The translations under genes and the position numbers were made by a program. From Nocardia anaemiae NBRC 100462 (GTDB taxonomy: Bacteria > Actinomycetota > Actinomycetes > Mycobacteriales > Mycobacteriaceae), in the NCBI RefSeq assembly GCF_001612725.1, contig NZ_BDAZ01000069.1:20485-84484 (forward strand): 64,000 nucleotides of DNA, in the 5' to 3' direction. Shown here piece by piece: positions 1 through 9,049 of this stretch. Position 1 is the stretch's first letter, and every line of letters starts with the position of its first letter. Under the pieces are notes generated by a model. The model saw only the letters and a list, made by a program, of their open reading frames with translations. It did not search any database and had not been told where the DNA came from.

Positions 1-1092
1 GATCAACAGCGGCAGCAGGGTGGTCAGGTAATTCACCCCGCCGTCGAGCTGCGAACCGACCAGCAGTCCAGCGGCAAGCACGAACGCCGCACCGCAGACC
101 AGCCACCGCGGTGCGATCAACAGCGCCGCTTTCGAGGCCAGCGCGCCGCCGATGCCGATGCCGATGGTGAACGGGATCGATGCGATGCCCGCGACCAGCG
201 GTCCGTAGCCGAGCACATTCTGCAGGAACTGCGCGACGAAGAAGGTCATCGCGCCGAGTACGCCACCGGCCAGGAAGATCAGCAGGAAGGTGGTGACGCG
301 GTCGCGGCTGTCGAACAGCGACCACGGCAGCAGCGGATCATCGACGGTACGCTCCACGACCACGAAAACGACCAGCAGCACCGCACCCGCGACCAGCGCA
401 CCGATTACGGCCGGACTGCCCCACCCCAACTCCGGACCCTCGGTCGCGCCGAACACTATCGACGCGCAGGCCACGGTGCCGAGCACCGCGCCCTTGATAT
501 CGAGTGCGGATCGGTGATGTTCGGTATCGGCGAGTTGGGACAGCGCGCCGAGGATGATCAGGATGCCGATGGGCACATTGATCAGGAAGATCCACCGCCA
601 GGACAGCTGGGTCAGCGCACCGCCAACCACCAGACCGCCGACTGAGCCGATACCGACCATCGAGCCGACGATCGCAATGGCCTGATTACGCGCCTTTCCC
701 GGCGCGAAAGTGGTTGCCACCAGGGCGAATGCCGTCGGCGCCGCAATCGCCGCGCCCGCACCCTGCACGGCGCGGGCCGCGATCAACATGGCCTGGCCCT
801 GGGCCGATCCGCACATCAGCGAGGCGATGGTGAACATCCCGACGCCGAGGATCAGCATGCGTTTGCGACCGAACGCGTCCCCGAGTCGGCCGCCGAGCAG
901 CATCAGACCCGCGAAGGTCAGGCCGTAGGAGGTCACCGTCCATGCGCCGCCCGCGCTGGTCATGCCCATTTCTTCCTGCAGTCGCGGCAGCGCGAAGATG
1001 ACCACGGTGCCGTCGAGCACAACCATCAGCTGCAGTCCGCTCAGCACGAGAATGGCGAGCCCGAAGGCCCGCTGCGTCACCGGGTACTGCAT
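1..1092 (-). CDS. MFS drug efflux transporter, EfpA/QacA (DHA2) type, 3' end outside window
   Basis: The 364 visible codons encode a membrane protein of the 14-helix drug:proton antiporter type. They start at an ATG at 1092 (MQYPVTQRAFGLAI) and run off the left edge, so the C-terminus is missing. Seen: alternating hydrophobic segments, the motif-A loop LGGRLGDAFGRKR between helices 2 and 3, and the motif-C-like stretch VGSMVGIGSVGGLVVGG. It lies downstream of the siroheme synthase on the same strand. M. tuberculosis has the same order (efpA Rv2846c, cysG Rv2847c, from memory), so an EfpA-like pump is the best guess. Substrate unknown. Family confidence is high, EfpA orthology moderate. Confidence 0.88.
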   Translation of the reverse strand, partial: MQYPVTQRAFGLAILVLSGLQLMVVLDGTVVIFALPRLQEEMGMTSAGGAWTVTSYGLTFAGLMLLGGRLGDAFGRKRMLILGVGMFTIASLMCGSAQGQAMLIAARAVQGAGAAIAAPTAFALVATTFAPGKARNQAIAIVGSMVGIGSVGGLVVGGALTQLSWRWIFLINVPIGILIILGALSQLADTEHHRSALDIKGAVLGTVACASIVFGATEGPELGWGSPAVIGALVAGAVLLVVFVVVERTVDDPLLPWSLFDSRDRVTTFLLIFLAGGVLGAMTFFVAQFLQNVLGYGPLVAGIASIPFTIGIGIGGALASKAALLIAPRWLVCGAAFVLAAGLLVGSQLDGGVNYLTTLLPLLI

Positions 1093-1374
1093 CTTCGCAG
1101 GGGGATTATCGAGCACGGTGAGCCACTGTAATTGATCCGGAACCCAGGTCTCCGCTCCCGCGGGTGCGATTCATCGACTCATAGCGAAACTCACTGGGCC
1201 GTTGTGACACCCTCTAGTTGCGGGAGCCGAGCGACTGTGCAATCGAATACCGCGATCGACGTGCGGCGGTCACGGTCGGATGCGGCATCGGCGCCCCCGG
1301 AACGAACCGACAGGTCTCCTCGACCAGCGTCGACACGACGATTCGACGACGCGCCAGGTCGATGCGGGGATGCG

Positions 1375-2673
1375 TTATCCGGCAGATGAGTCGGCCCGCG
1401 CCTCGGCGGCATCGACGGAGAAGCCTGCCGTGGGGCCGATCACAACGATCGCGGGCGGCCGGATGCCTTCTTCGCGAACGCGGGCGGCGACAGTGCCGAG
1501 GTCGGCGCGCAGAACGCGTTGGGTGCGCAGGGTGCCCTCCTGGATCACCGTCGCCGGAGTGTCGGCGGGTCGGCCACCGTCGATGAGTGCGGTGGCGAAT
1601 TGTTCGATGCGCTCCACGGCCATCATGAGCACAATCGTGCCGCGCAGCCGGGCCAGCGCGGGCCAGTCGACAAGGGAGTCCGGGTGGTCGGGCGCGACGT
1701 GGCCGCTTACCACCACGAATTCATGGGTCACGCCGCGATGGGTCACCGGAATGCCCGCGGCGGCGGGGACCGAAATGGGACTGGTGATACCGGGAACCAC
1801 GGTCACCGGAATGCCCGCCTCGGCGCAGGCCTCGAGCTCCTCGTAACCGCGCCCGAATACATACGGGTCGCCGCCCTTGAGCCGCACCACGAATTTGCCC
1901 GACTTGGCGCCCTCGATCAGCGCGGAATTGATCGCCTCCTGGGCCATCGCCCGCCCGTACGGAATCTTGGCCGCATCGATCACCTCGACGTCCGGACCGA
2001 GTTCGGCGAGCAGTTCCGGCGGTGCGAGCCGGTCGGCGACAACGAGATTCGCGCGGGCCAGCAGGCGGCGACCGCGCACCGTGATCAGATCCGGATCGCC
2101 GGGACCGCCGCCGACCAGCGCGACACCCGGGGTGATCGGCGTCGAATCATCGTTGACCACACCCGATTGCAGCGCCTCGAGCAATGCGTTGCGCACGGCC
2201 GCGGAACGCCGATGCTGTCCACCCGCGAGGACACCGAGCGTGAGGCCGTCGTGGCGAGCGGTCGCCGGAGTCACGGCCGTGCCGAGTCGAGCCACATCGG
2301 CGCGCACACAGAAGATCCGTCGCCGCGTGGCTTCCTCGACGACCGCCGCATTGGTCTCGGGTTCATTGGTGCACGCGATCGCGTACCAGGCGCCGTCGAG
2401 ATCGCCGTCGGCGTAGGCGCGCAAGGTCAGTGTGAGTTGCCCCGATGTAGCCATTCCCTCCACGGCGGGTGTGACTTCGCGACTGATGACGTGCACGTCC
2501 GCTCCGGAGGCGATCAATAGCCCGAGCCTGCGCTGCGCCACCGTCCCACCGCCGACCACGACGACGCGCCGTCCATTGAGATCGAGCCCGACCAGGTAAT
2601 TCGGATCACTCGCGGCACGGTCGGCCGGGTTGTTTTCCGGCTGGTCATCGGCAGGTACTGACGTGTTCGGCAC
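1375..2673 (-). CDS. cysG: Uroporphyrinogen-III C-methyltransferase / precorrin-2 dehydrogenase (siroheme synthase)
   Basis: This bifunctional enzyme makes precorrin-2 from uroporphyrinogen III and can oxidise it towards sirohydrochlorin, feeding siroheme and cobalamin. An N-terminal Rossmann domain (about residues 30-170, GRRVVVVGGGTVAQRR) is the precorrin-2 dehydrogenase part. The C-terminal half (about 185-420) is the SAM-dependent methyltransferase, with VALVGGGPGDPDLITVRG, RLKGGDPYVFGRG and GITSPISVPAAAGIPVTHR. I chose the GTG at 2673 (protein begins VPNTSVPADDQ, 432 aa); the frame is open further upstream, but that part reads as non-coding and would run into the divergent deaminase gene. 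The first 25 residues are a disordered acidic leader. The cob genes lie 6.4 kb and more away. Confidence 0.93.
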   Translation of the reverse strand: MPNTSVPADDQPENNPADRAASDPNYLVGLDLNGRRVVVVGGGTVAQRRLGLLIASGADVHVISREVTPAVEGMATSGQLTLTLRAYADGDLDGAWYAIACTNEPETNAAVVEEATRRRIFCVRADVARLGTAVTPATARHDGLTLGVLAGGQHRRSAAVRNALLEALQSGVVNDDSTPITPGVALVGGGPGDPDLITVRGRRLLARANLVVADRLAPPELLAELGPDVEVIDAAKIPYGRAMAQEAINSALIEGAKSGKFVVRLKGGDPYVFGRGYEELEACAEAGIPVTVVPGITSPISVPAAAGIPVTHRGVTHEFVVVSGHVAPDHPDSLVDWPALARLRGTIVLMMAVERIEQFATALIDGGRPADTPATVIQEGTLRTQRVLRADLGTVAARVREEGIRPPAIVVIGPTAGFSVDAAEARADSSAG

Positions 2674-2828
2674 AGTGTTCGAGCCTACGTCCTGCGTGCG
2701 TGTCCCCGGCAATCGCCCGCCGCGCACGGCCTCCCTATACTTCGGCCCATGAATCGCTGGGGTAGGGCGGCGGTATCGGCAGCACCGATCGGGTGGCTCG
2801 GGACGAGTCCGAACAGCACGGTGCAGCC

Positions 2829-3281
2829 ATGACGCAGGCGGAGCAACTGCTCGAGGTGGCCTACCAGGAGGCACTGCGCGGCCTGGCCGAAGGCGGGATT
2901 CCGATCGGCGCGGCACTGTTCGCGGCCGACGGCACCCTGCTCGGACGCGGGCACAACCGTCGAGTGCAGTCCGGTGATCCCAGCATGCACGCCGAAACCG
3001 ATGCGTTCCGCAATGCGGGCCGCCGCCGCGACTACCGCTCGACCATCATGGTGACCACCCTGGCGCCGTGCTGGTATTGCAGCGGGCTGGTGCGCCAGTT
3101 CGGGATCGGGGCGGTGCTCATCGGGGAAGCGCGGACTTTTCACGGCGGGCAGGACTGGCTGGCCGAGCACGACGTCGCGGTGACCGTGCTCGATGACCAG
3201 CGCTGCATCGATATGATGACCGAATTCATCGCCGATCAACCGCTGCTCTGGAACGAAGATATCGGGGTAGCCGGGGACTGA
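2829..3281 (+). CDS. Cytosine deaminase, yeast FCY1-type, zinc-dependent
   Basis: A 150-residue deaminase of the CDA/CMP-dCMP fold. The zinc-site motifs are present: HAE (ligand and catalytic Glu, near residue 57) and PCWYC (two Cys ligands, near residue 90). The sequence resembles yeast cytosine deaminase FCY1 over its full length by eye: AYQEALRGLAEGGIPIGAAL, GRGHNRR, VVGE-like VLIGEARTF, and a C-terminal end WNEDIGVAGD like the yeast WFEDIGE end, which closes the active site. That points to free cytosine as substrate rather than tRNA or guanine. An in-frame ATG at 2793 is possible; 2829 gives the family's usual N-terminus. It is divergent from the siroheme synthase. Assignment rests on remembered FCY1 sequence. 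Confidence 0.82.
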   Translation: MTQAEQLLEVAYQEALRGLAEGGIPIGAALFAADGTLLGRGHNRRVQSGDPSMHAETDAFRNAGRRRDYRSTIMVTTLAPCWYCSGLVRQFGIGAVLIGEARTFHGGQDWLAEHDVAVTVLDDQRCIDMMTEFIADQPLLWNEDIGVAGD

Positions 3282-3297
3282 TGTCGGACAAGGGATT

Positions 3298-4659
3298 TCA
3301 GCGGAAGTACGGATAGTCCTGCACCCAGTTGAACCCGCGGCCGCGCAGCGCGAAGCTGTTCAGATCGACCTGCTGCAAGGTGATGGTCACCGGCCGACCG
3401 TTCAGCTGTCCGTTGAGCGTCAGGCGGTCGGGCGCGGGCTGTTCGAAGGTGAAGTCGGCGATCTGCGCGGGTTGCGCGTCCCGCCGCTCAGGAGGCGCGG
3501 ACACCGTAATCTTGTGGGCGGCGGTATCGACAGCGGGGACCGCGGGCACCAGGGTGCCGTCCATCTTCTGGTAAGTCATTCCCGATACATCGAAAACCAC
3601 CCGCTGCCAACGTGTCTCGTCGGTGGTCAGCGGCGGTACCGGCACACCGTCCTTGGTGAATTCCGATACCTTCCAGATGCCGTACAGGGGCGGCTTCGGG
3701 CTGCCACCGCCACCGTCGTTCCAGTACTTCAGGCCGTTGTGCACGAAGCCCGATGCCATCCACACACCCAGTGCGACTTGCAGTACGATCGCGATCCAAC
3801 GAGTTCGGTTGCTACGGAACGGATCCGGTTGCACGGCGGGGTCGGAGGACCGGTTCAGCACCAGCACATTCGCCAACCGCCGCGCCTGCGGTGCGAGCAG
3901 CACCACGCTCAGCAGCACGAGGTGAAAGGCCAGGATCTTGACCGGGACGTCGAAGGTCATATTGAGCACGAACACCTGCGCCAGGCTCACCAGGCTCAGC
4001 ATTGCGCCGAGCGTCGCGGTCCTCGGCAGGAACAGCAGCAGTCCGCCGAGCACCTCGGCGCAGCCGAGCAGGATCTCGTAGCTGGGTGAACTCCCGACCT
4101 GATTCCACAGCACCGAGGCGGGGCTGAACTCACCATATGGTTGCAGCAGTTTCGCCAGTGTCGGCTCCGGCATCTGCGTCGGAATCGCCTTGGCGAAACC
4201 GTAGAGCAGCATCTGTCCGCCCAGGCATAACCGGATGACGAGCAGGAACCAGGCCTGTAGCCGCCGATAGTTCGGCCTGCGCCGATCCAACCCGGTCCAG
4301 ATCAAGGTCGCCACCGCCGCGGCGATAAGCACGCAGAAGACGAATGTCCAGATGAAGTATTGATCGCCGCTGCCCGAATCCTCGCGCAGTACGACATCGG
4401 TATCGAAGAATAGTCGTCCGGCCGGTTCGATGATCGGACGCAAGGCGCGAAATTCCCAGAGCACCGCATCGTCGGGCAGCGATTCGGCGAGCAGCCCGGC
4501 GAAGGCGAACGGAATCTGGGTGAACAGCAGGCAGAACAGTCCGAAATAGACGAAGGAGAACCGAAAAGCGATCCGGGTCAATGGATTCCACCGGAGCGGC
4601 GGCTCGGGAGGTATCACGCTGTCTGCTCGATCGAGAACCTCTGTACCGACCGCACTCAC
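3298..4659 (-). CDS. DoxX-family integral membrane protein with C-terminal soluble domain
   Basis: A 453-residue protein with an N-terminal hydrophobic segment (LTRIAFRFSFVYFGLFCLLF), a periplasmic loop, then a DoxX-like four-helix unit (LFYGFAKAIP-type stretch QMLLYGFAKAIPTQMPEPT, EVLGGLLLFLP, ALSLVSLAQVFVLNMTFDVP). The last 140 residues form a non-membrane beta-rich domain. I chose the GTG at 4659, which follows a strong GGGAGG site at 6-nt spacing; an ATG at 4800 would add 47 unlikely residues. DoxX proteins are linked to respiratory or redox functions, but the substrate here is unknown. The gene ends 16 bp from the convergent deaminase gene and is divergent from the phosphotransferase operon. 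Confidence 0.8.
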   Translation of the reverse strand: MSAVGTEVLDRADSVIPPEPPLRWNPLTRIAFRFSFVYFGLFCLLFTQIPFAFAGLLAESLPDDAVLWEFRALRPIIEPAGRLFFDTDVVLREDSGSGDQYFIWTFVFCVLIAAAVATLIWTGLDRRRPNYRRLQAWFLLVIRLCLGGQMLLYGFAKAIPTQMPEPTLAKLLQPYGEFSPASVLWNQVGSSPSYEILLGCAEVLGGLLLFLPRTATLGAMLSLVSLAQVFVLNMTFDVPVKILAFHLVLLSVVLLAPQARRLANVLVLNRSSDPAVQPDPFRSNRTRWIAIVLQVALGVWMASGFVHNGLKYWNDGGGGSPKPPLYGIWKVSEFTKDGVPVPPLTTDETRWQRVVFDVSGMTYQKMDGTLVPAVPAVDTAAHKITVSAPPERRDAQPAQIADFTFEQPAPDRLTLNGQLNGRPVTITLQQVDLNSFALRGRGFNWVQDYPYFR

Positions 4660-4909
4660 ACCGATCCCTCCCTCGCTCCACTCCACGTCAGCCGACACTA
4701 TCGGCGCGCGATCACCGCCCGCTTCCAGGAAAACCCCGATTTCCACCCAACCCGACTCCGCCGGAAGTATGACCTCCCACCCGCTGCGGTGGCTTGTCAA
4801 TACCGAATATCACCCAGTGAGGGTCGCTCGATTTCTTCGAATTTCTACGGTAAGCACCGACTAGAACGCGTTACAGTTTCCGCAGGCACATGCGTCAGGA
4901 GGACAAAGA
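4660..4909. promoter_or_regulatory. Divergent intergenic region with KstR-like operator at 4862-4875
   Basis: This 250-bp spacer separates the DoxX gene from the phosphotransferase operon. Bases 4862-4875 read TAGAACGCGTTACA, an exact fit to the published KstR consensus TNNAACNNGTTNNA, and the match extends to an imperfect 16-bp palindrome. It lies 34 bp before the phosphotransferase ATG, just ahead of its AGGAGGA site, where a TetR-type repressor could block transcription. KstR is known to control cholesterol and lipid catabolism in mycolata. Functional control here is inferred. Confidence 0.55.
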
Positions 4910-6040
4910 ATGGCCGACGATCCCGATCCCACCGCGCGACGGCAGCTGACCGTCAGCGCACGGGACCTCGACACCCTCGCCGAGGACCTGTCCCGGTGGC
5001 TGGACGGCAAGGTCCACGCGGATCACCCGCCCAAGATTTCGGCGCTGTCGCGGCCGCAGGGGGCGGGGATGTCGAGCCCTACCGTGCTCTTCGATGCCGA
5101 ATGGACTGTGGACGGGCGCGCCGACGGCGGCTCGTTCGTGGCCAGAATGACACCGGAGGCCGATTCCTTCCCGGTCTTCGAAAACTATGACCTGGAGCTG
5201 CAATACCAGATCATGGCCGGGGTCGCGGCCGCCTCGGCGGTGCCGGTCCCCGAACTGTGCTGGCTGGAAACCGACGAGAAGGCGCTCGGCACCAAGTTTT
5301 TCGTCATGCGACGGATCGCGGGTCGGGTGCCCTCGGACAATCCGCCGTATGTGTTCATCGGCTGGCTTTTCGACGCGAGTCCCGAGCAGCGGGCCGAACT
5401 GACCGCGAAGACCGTCGAGGTCATTGCGAAGGTGCACGAAATCCCGGATCCGGCAACGCGATTCCCGATGCTGGACGGTCCGGGCCAGGCGCTGCGCCGA
5501 CATGTCGAATGGCACCGCAACTGGTACCGCTGGGCATTGGCCGATGACGGCTATTCGATTCCGCTGATCGAGCGGACCTTCGACTGGCTCGATGCGCACT
5601 GGCCCGCCGATCCCGGTGCGGACGTGCTGAGTTGGGGTGATTCGCGACCGGGCAATATTCTCTACGACGGCTTCACCCCGGTCGGTGTACTCGATTGGGA
5701 GATGGCCGGACTCGGCCCGCGCGAACTGGATATCGCCTGGCTCATCTTCATTCACCGCTTCTTCCAGGACCTCGCCACTCGCTTCGATCAGCCCGGATTG
5801 CCGGACTTTCTGCGGCGCGCGGATGTCGTGGCGAAATACGAGGGGATCACCGGATATACGGTTCGCGATCTCGACTTCTACATCGTGTACGCCGCGCTGC
5901 GGCACGCGATCGTGATGGCCAGGGTCAAGCGCCGGATGATCCACTTCGGCGAGGACACCGACACCCCTGATCGCGACGACTACGTGATGCACCGGGCAAG
6001 CCTGGAGGCATTGCTCGACGGAACCTACGAATGGGATTGA
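4910..6040 (+). CDS. Phosphotransferase-family protein (APH/ACAD10-like kinase fold)
   Basis: A 376-residue protein of the aminoglycoside phosphotransferase superfamily, of the kind often linked to acyl-CoA or alcohol metabolism rather than drug resistance. Seen: catalytic loop LSWGDSRPGNILYDG (D-x4-N, near residue 245), with W in place of the common catalytic-loop His, then the metal-binding VGVLDWEMAGLGPRELDIAW. The start is ATG 4910 after AGGAGGA. The next gene begins at the stop codon, so the two are co-transcribed. The upstream KstR-like site suggests a role in lipid or steroid use (inference). The substrate is unknown. Confidence 0.8.
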   Translation: MADDPDPTARRQLTVSARDLDTLAEDLSRWLDGKVHADHPPKISALSRPQGAGMSSPTVLFDAEWTVDGRADGGSFVARMTPEADSFPVFENYDLELQYQIMAGVAAASAVPVPELCWLETDEKALGTKFFVMRRIAGRVPSDNPPYVFIGWLFDASPEQRAELTAKTVEVIAKVHEIPDPATRFPMLDGPGQALRRHVEWHRNWYRWALADDGYSIPLIERTFDWLDAHWPADPGADVLSWGDSRPGNILYDGFTPVGVLDWEMAGLGPRELDIAWLIFIHRFFQDLATRFDQPGLPDFLRRADVVAKYEGITGYTVRDLDFYIVYAALRHAIVMARVKRRMIHFGEDTDTPDRDDYVMHRASLEALLDGTYEWD

Positions 6041-6042
6041 CT

Positions 6043-7140
6043 ATGCCTTCCCCCCTTGACGAATACCCCATCCACCAGACCCATCTGTCCATGGCCCGAG
6101 TCGCAAGCAGCGACCGGAACTTCTACGACAGAAGCTATTTCAACGGTCACGACCGCGACGGCGGCACCTTCTTCGTCACCGGCGGCGGGGTGTATCCGAA
6201 CCTCGGGGTGATCGACGCGTACGCCTGCGTGCGACGCGGTGACATCCAGCGCACGGTCCGCTTCTCCGACGCGCTCGGCGATCGCGGCGTCGACCTGAAA
6301 GTCGGCGGCTACCGGGTCGAGGTGCAGGAACCGCTGCGGCGAATCCGAGTGGTCTGCGAGCACGATGACCTCGGCTTCGATCTCACCTGGCACGGATCGT
6401 TCCCCGCCGTCGAGGAACAACCGCATCTGATCCTCAACGGCAATCGGCCGATCATCCAGGCGACCCGGTTCGCGCAGGTCGGCTCATGGGAGGGGACGCT
6501 GCACGTCGACGGCACCGACCTCACCGTCGACCCGGCCGTCTGGATGGGCACCCGGGACCGCTCCTGGGGTATCCGCCCGGTCGGCGAACCCGAGCCGCCG
6601 GGCCGGGCCGCGGCCGAACCGTCCGGCGGATTCTGGTGGATGTACGTGCCGCTGCGCTTCGACGATTTCGCCATCGTGCTGATCCTGCAGGAGGAACCCG
6701 ACGGGAAGCGCACCCTCAACGACGCGGTCCGCATCTTCCCGGACGGTCGCACCGAACAGCTGGGCTGGCCCCGCTATTACATCGAATATCGTTCCGGCAC
6801 AAGGCATCCCATCGGCGCCCGGTTGGAACTGACCACCCAGGACGGTAAGCCGCTCGAGGTCGAGGTCCGGACCGTCACCAATATCCCGCTGCACGTCGGC
6901 TGCGGATACGGCGGCGATCCGGACTGGTTGCACGGTCGATGGATGGGTCGCGACTGGTCCTCGAGCAGCAGTTACGACCTCACCGATCCGGCCATCGCCG
7001 GACGCATCCCGTTCGGGGTCATCGACCATGTCGCACACGCGCGCTGCGGGGCGTCCGAGGGGTGGGGCCTGTTCGAACACGGAAGTCTCGGGCGCCACGA
7101 TCCGACCGGGTTCGCCGACTGGGGTTCGGTCGCGCCGTAG
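6043..7140 (+). CDS. Conserved actinobacterial protein of unknown function, operon partner of the phosphotransferase
   Basis: A 365-residue soluble protein (start ATG 6043; an ATG at 6031 overlapping the previous gene is possible). It has no signal peptide or membrane segment. The sequence is rich in W, G and R with beta-type alternation, for example VWMGTRDRSWGIRPVG, FWWMYVPLRFDDFAIVLI and HGRWMGRDWSSSSSYDL. This looks like the large beta-sandwich/lipocalin-like proteins (CrtC or tocopherol cyclase-like folds) found beside APH-type kinases in mycolata, but I cannot name a family with certainty. The 2-bp spacing to the phosphotransferase argues for a shared pathway, possibly lipid modification under the KstR-like site. 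Confidence 0.75.
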   Translation: MPSPLDEYPIHQTHLSMARVASSDRNFYDRSYFNGHDRDGGTFFVTGGGVYPNLGVIDAYACVRRGDIQRTVRFSDALGDRGVDLKVGGYRVEVQEPLRRIRVVCEHDDLGFDLTWHGSFPAVEEQPHLILNGNRPIIQATRFAQVGSWEGTLHVDGTDLTVDPAVWMGTRDRSWGIRPVGEPEPPGRAAAEPSGGFWWMYVPLRFDDFAIVLILQEEPDGKRTLNDAVRIFPDGRTEQLGWPRYYIEYRSGTRHPIGARLELTTQDGKPLEVEVRTVTNIPLHVGCGYGGDPDWLHGRWMGRDWSSSSSYDLTDPAIAGRIPFGVIDHVAHARCGASEGWGLFEHGSLGRHDPTGFADWGSVAP

Positions 7141-7212
7141 GGATTTCGGGTGGGCATGCGTTCATGTGTGCCCACCGGAGCCCCGAACGAACGGCCGAAG
7201 CCACCAAGAATT

Positions 7213-7605
7213 TCAGCTCGTCGGTCGAGCCAATTCGGGACGCTTCAGATAATCGGTCAGCCCGATCACATTTCCCCATGGATCGGAAACCTCTACGCTC
7301 CAACCGGTTCCGACCTCGAACGGCGCTGTCACCACCCGCACGCCACAGCCTTGGAGTTCCGCCGCGGCCGCCGACGCATCCGGCACTTCCAACCACAGCC
7401 GCATTCCGGACAACCCGGCCGCACCCGCACTCGGATCCACCCGCGCCATCACACCGGCAACCTCACCGCCGACATCGAATACCGCAATACCCTGCTCCGG
7501 CAGCGTGAACTTCACCGCCAGTCCCAGTACGTCACCGTAGAACGACACGGCGGCATCCAGGTCACCGACCGGAACCAACACATTGTCGATACCTCGGACC
7601 TCCAT
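7213..7605 (-). CDS. VOC superfamily protein (glyoxalase/bleomycin-resistance fold)
   Basis: A 130-residue vicinal-oxygen-chelate protein. Residues 1-55 hold the first beta-alpha-beta-beta-beta module (VRGIDNVLVPVGDLDAAVSF, FYGDVLGLAVKF). The second module runs from MRLWLEVPDASAAAAEL to VSDPWGNVIGLTDY. The DPWGN element is typical of the family's metal or substrate site. I chose ATG 7605; the longer upstream frame overlaps the P450 promoter region and reads as non-coding. The gene is divergent from the P450 at 7829. Substrate unknown; resistance or small-molecule isomerisation cannot be told apart. Confidence 0.82.
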   Translation of the reverse strand: MEVRGIDNVLVPVGDLDAAVSFYGDVLGLAVKFTLPEQGIAVFDVGGEVAGVMARVDPSAGAAGLSGMRLWLEVPDASAAAAELQGCGVRVVTAPFEVGTGWSVEVSDPWGNVIGLTDYLKRPELARPTS

Positions 7606-7828
7606 CAGCCCACTAAACCACGCCGGTGCACGGGATCGGTGACGATTCGATCGGCTTCCCCCGGCTGAGAACTGTCGTGCCGGCGGGCGCGCCGGAGACC
7701 TGGCACTATGCCGAAACCGACGAAACATCTTGCTGAACAAGGTTATTCGGCGGAATCTTGGTCTGGCCGCGAACGCGGCCGATCTTCCATACCCGTGCCA
7801 ACGGGTCGGCACTGTCCGAGGGGTCATC

Positions 7829-9043
7829 ATGACAAGTCTTCCCGCATTCCCCGCCGCCGACGAAAGCCCGCTCGACACCTGCATCCGACTACAGCAGACC
7901 GCCCCGGTGGTCGAAGTGGAATTCCCGGGCGGTGTGCCCGCCTATTTGGCCTTGACGCACAACGCCGTTGCGGAGATCCTCGCCGGTGACAACAAGACCT
8001 TCGCCAGGGACCCGAAGCATTGGCCCGCACTGTACGACGGATCGATCCCGCAGGACTGGCCGCTACGGGCCATCGTCCAGGGCGACCATCTGGCGACGAA
8101 AGACGGTGAGGATCACCGTCGGTTGCGCGGTCTGGTCGGGAAGGGGTTCACACCCCGACGGGTGCAGGCGATGGAACCGCGCATCCAAGAAATCATCGAT
8201 GGGCTGCTGGACGGGATGATCGCGGCCGGGGACGGAGTGGACCTCGTGCCCACCTTCACCGACGCGCTGCCGATGGCGGTCATCGCCGAATTGTTCGGCG
8301 TGCCCGAGGCGGACCGGCCACGACTGCGGAAGTGGACCGCCACGCTGTTGGCGCACACCACCCCACCCGAGGTGGCATTCGCGACCCAGAACGAACTCGG
8401 GGCGTTCCTGCACGAACTGGTGCAGCGCAAACAACAGGAGCCCGGTGACGACCTGACCTCCGATCTGGTGCAGGCCCGCGATGCGGGCGATCAACTCACC
8501 ACCGACGAATTGGTGGGCGTGCTCTGGCTGATGCTGATCGCCGGTCACGAGACCACGGTGCATCTACTCGGCCACGCCGTCGTCGCACTGCATCGGAATC
8601 CCGACCAGCTCGCGGTGGCCAAGGCCGAAGACCGTTGGGCGGATGTGGTCGAGGAGACGCTGCGGTACCGCCACTCGGTGATGATGACCACCTACCGCTT
8701 CACGCTGACCGATGTGACGATCGGGGGTGTGGCCATTCCCAAGGGGAATGCGGTCGGTGTGGCCTATCAGGCGACCGGCATCGATCCGGAGAAGTACGGC
8801 CCGACCGCGAACCATTTCGACCTCACCCGCGAGCAGACCGGACATCTCGGCTTCGGGCACGGACCGCGCTACTGCATCGGCGCACCGCTGGCCCGATTGG
8901 AGAGCCGACTCGCCCTCGCCTCGCTCTATGGCAGATTGCCGGAGCTGCGGCTCGCCATCGACCCGGACGATATTCCATACTCGCCCTCGTTCTTCACCGT
9001 CGGACCGTTGTCCCTGCCGATCGAATTGGGAACGGTGTCCTGA
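7829..9043 (+). CDS. Cytochrome P450 monooxygenase (first of two close paralogues)
   Basis: A 404-residue soluble class-I bacterial P450. Seen: I-helix AGHETT (near residue 237), K-helix E276-T-L-R279, and the heme loop FGHGPRYCIGAPLARLE with Cys349 as thiolate ligand. The start is ATG 7829 after CGAGGGG. The protein is clearly paralogous to the P450 at 23227, sharing the pattern ALxDGxIPxDWPxRA, KDGEDHRRLR and WADVVEExLRYR. No ferredoxin or ferredoxin reductase lies nearby, so electrons must come from elsewhere. The gene is followed with a 6-bp gap by the convergent CobE-like gene. Substrate unknown; the length and motifs are normal for bacterial CYP families such as CYP107. Confidence 0.92.
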   Translation: MTSLPAFPAADESPLDTCIRLQQTAPVVEVEFPGGVPAYLALTHNAVAEILAGDNKTFARDPKHWPALYDGSIPQDWPLRAIVQGDHLATKDGEDHRRLRGLVGKGFTPRRVQAMEPRIQEIIDGLLDGMIAAGDGVDLVPTFTDALPMAVIAELFGVPEADRPRLRKWTATLLAHTTPPEVAFATQNELGAFLHELVQRKQQEPGDDLTSDLVQARDAGDQLTTDELVGVLWLMLIAGHETTVHLLGHAVVALHRNPDQLAVAKAEDRWADVVEETLRYRHSVMMTTYRFTLTDVTIGGVAIPKGNAVGVAYQATGIDPEKYGPTANHFDLTREQTGHLGFGHGPRYCIGAPLARLESRLALASLYGRLPELRLAIDPDDIPYSPSFFTVGPLSLPIELGTVS

Positions 9044-9049
9044 CTTTTG

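Noticed and set aside
1093..1374. Small genes in the 282-bp gap between the efflux pump and siroheme synthase
   Set aside because: The short frames have no start signals, no codon bias beyond G/C content and no recognisable product.
1511..1530. Second KstR-like match (AGAACGCGTTG) inside the siroheme synthase gene
   Set aside because: It lacks the outer T and A positions and lies inside a coding sequence.
1519..2520. 333-codon open frame on the plus strand across the siroheme synthase gene
   Set aside because: It is antisense to a clear enzyme, has no family pattern, and is open only because of G/C-rich codon structure.
4895..5992. 365-codon open frame on the minus strand across the phosphotransferase gene
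   Set aside because: Antisense shadow of a well-supported gene; rich in H, R and G with no domain signal.
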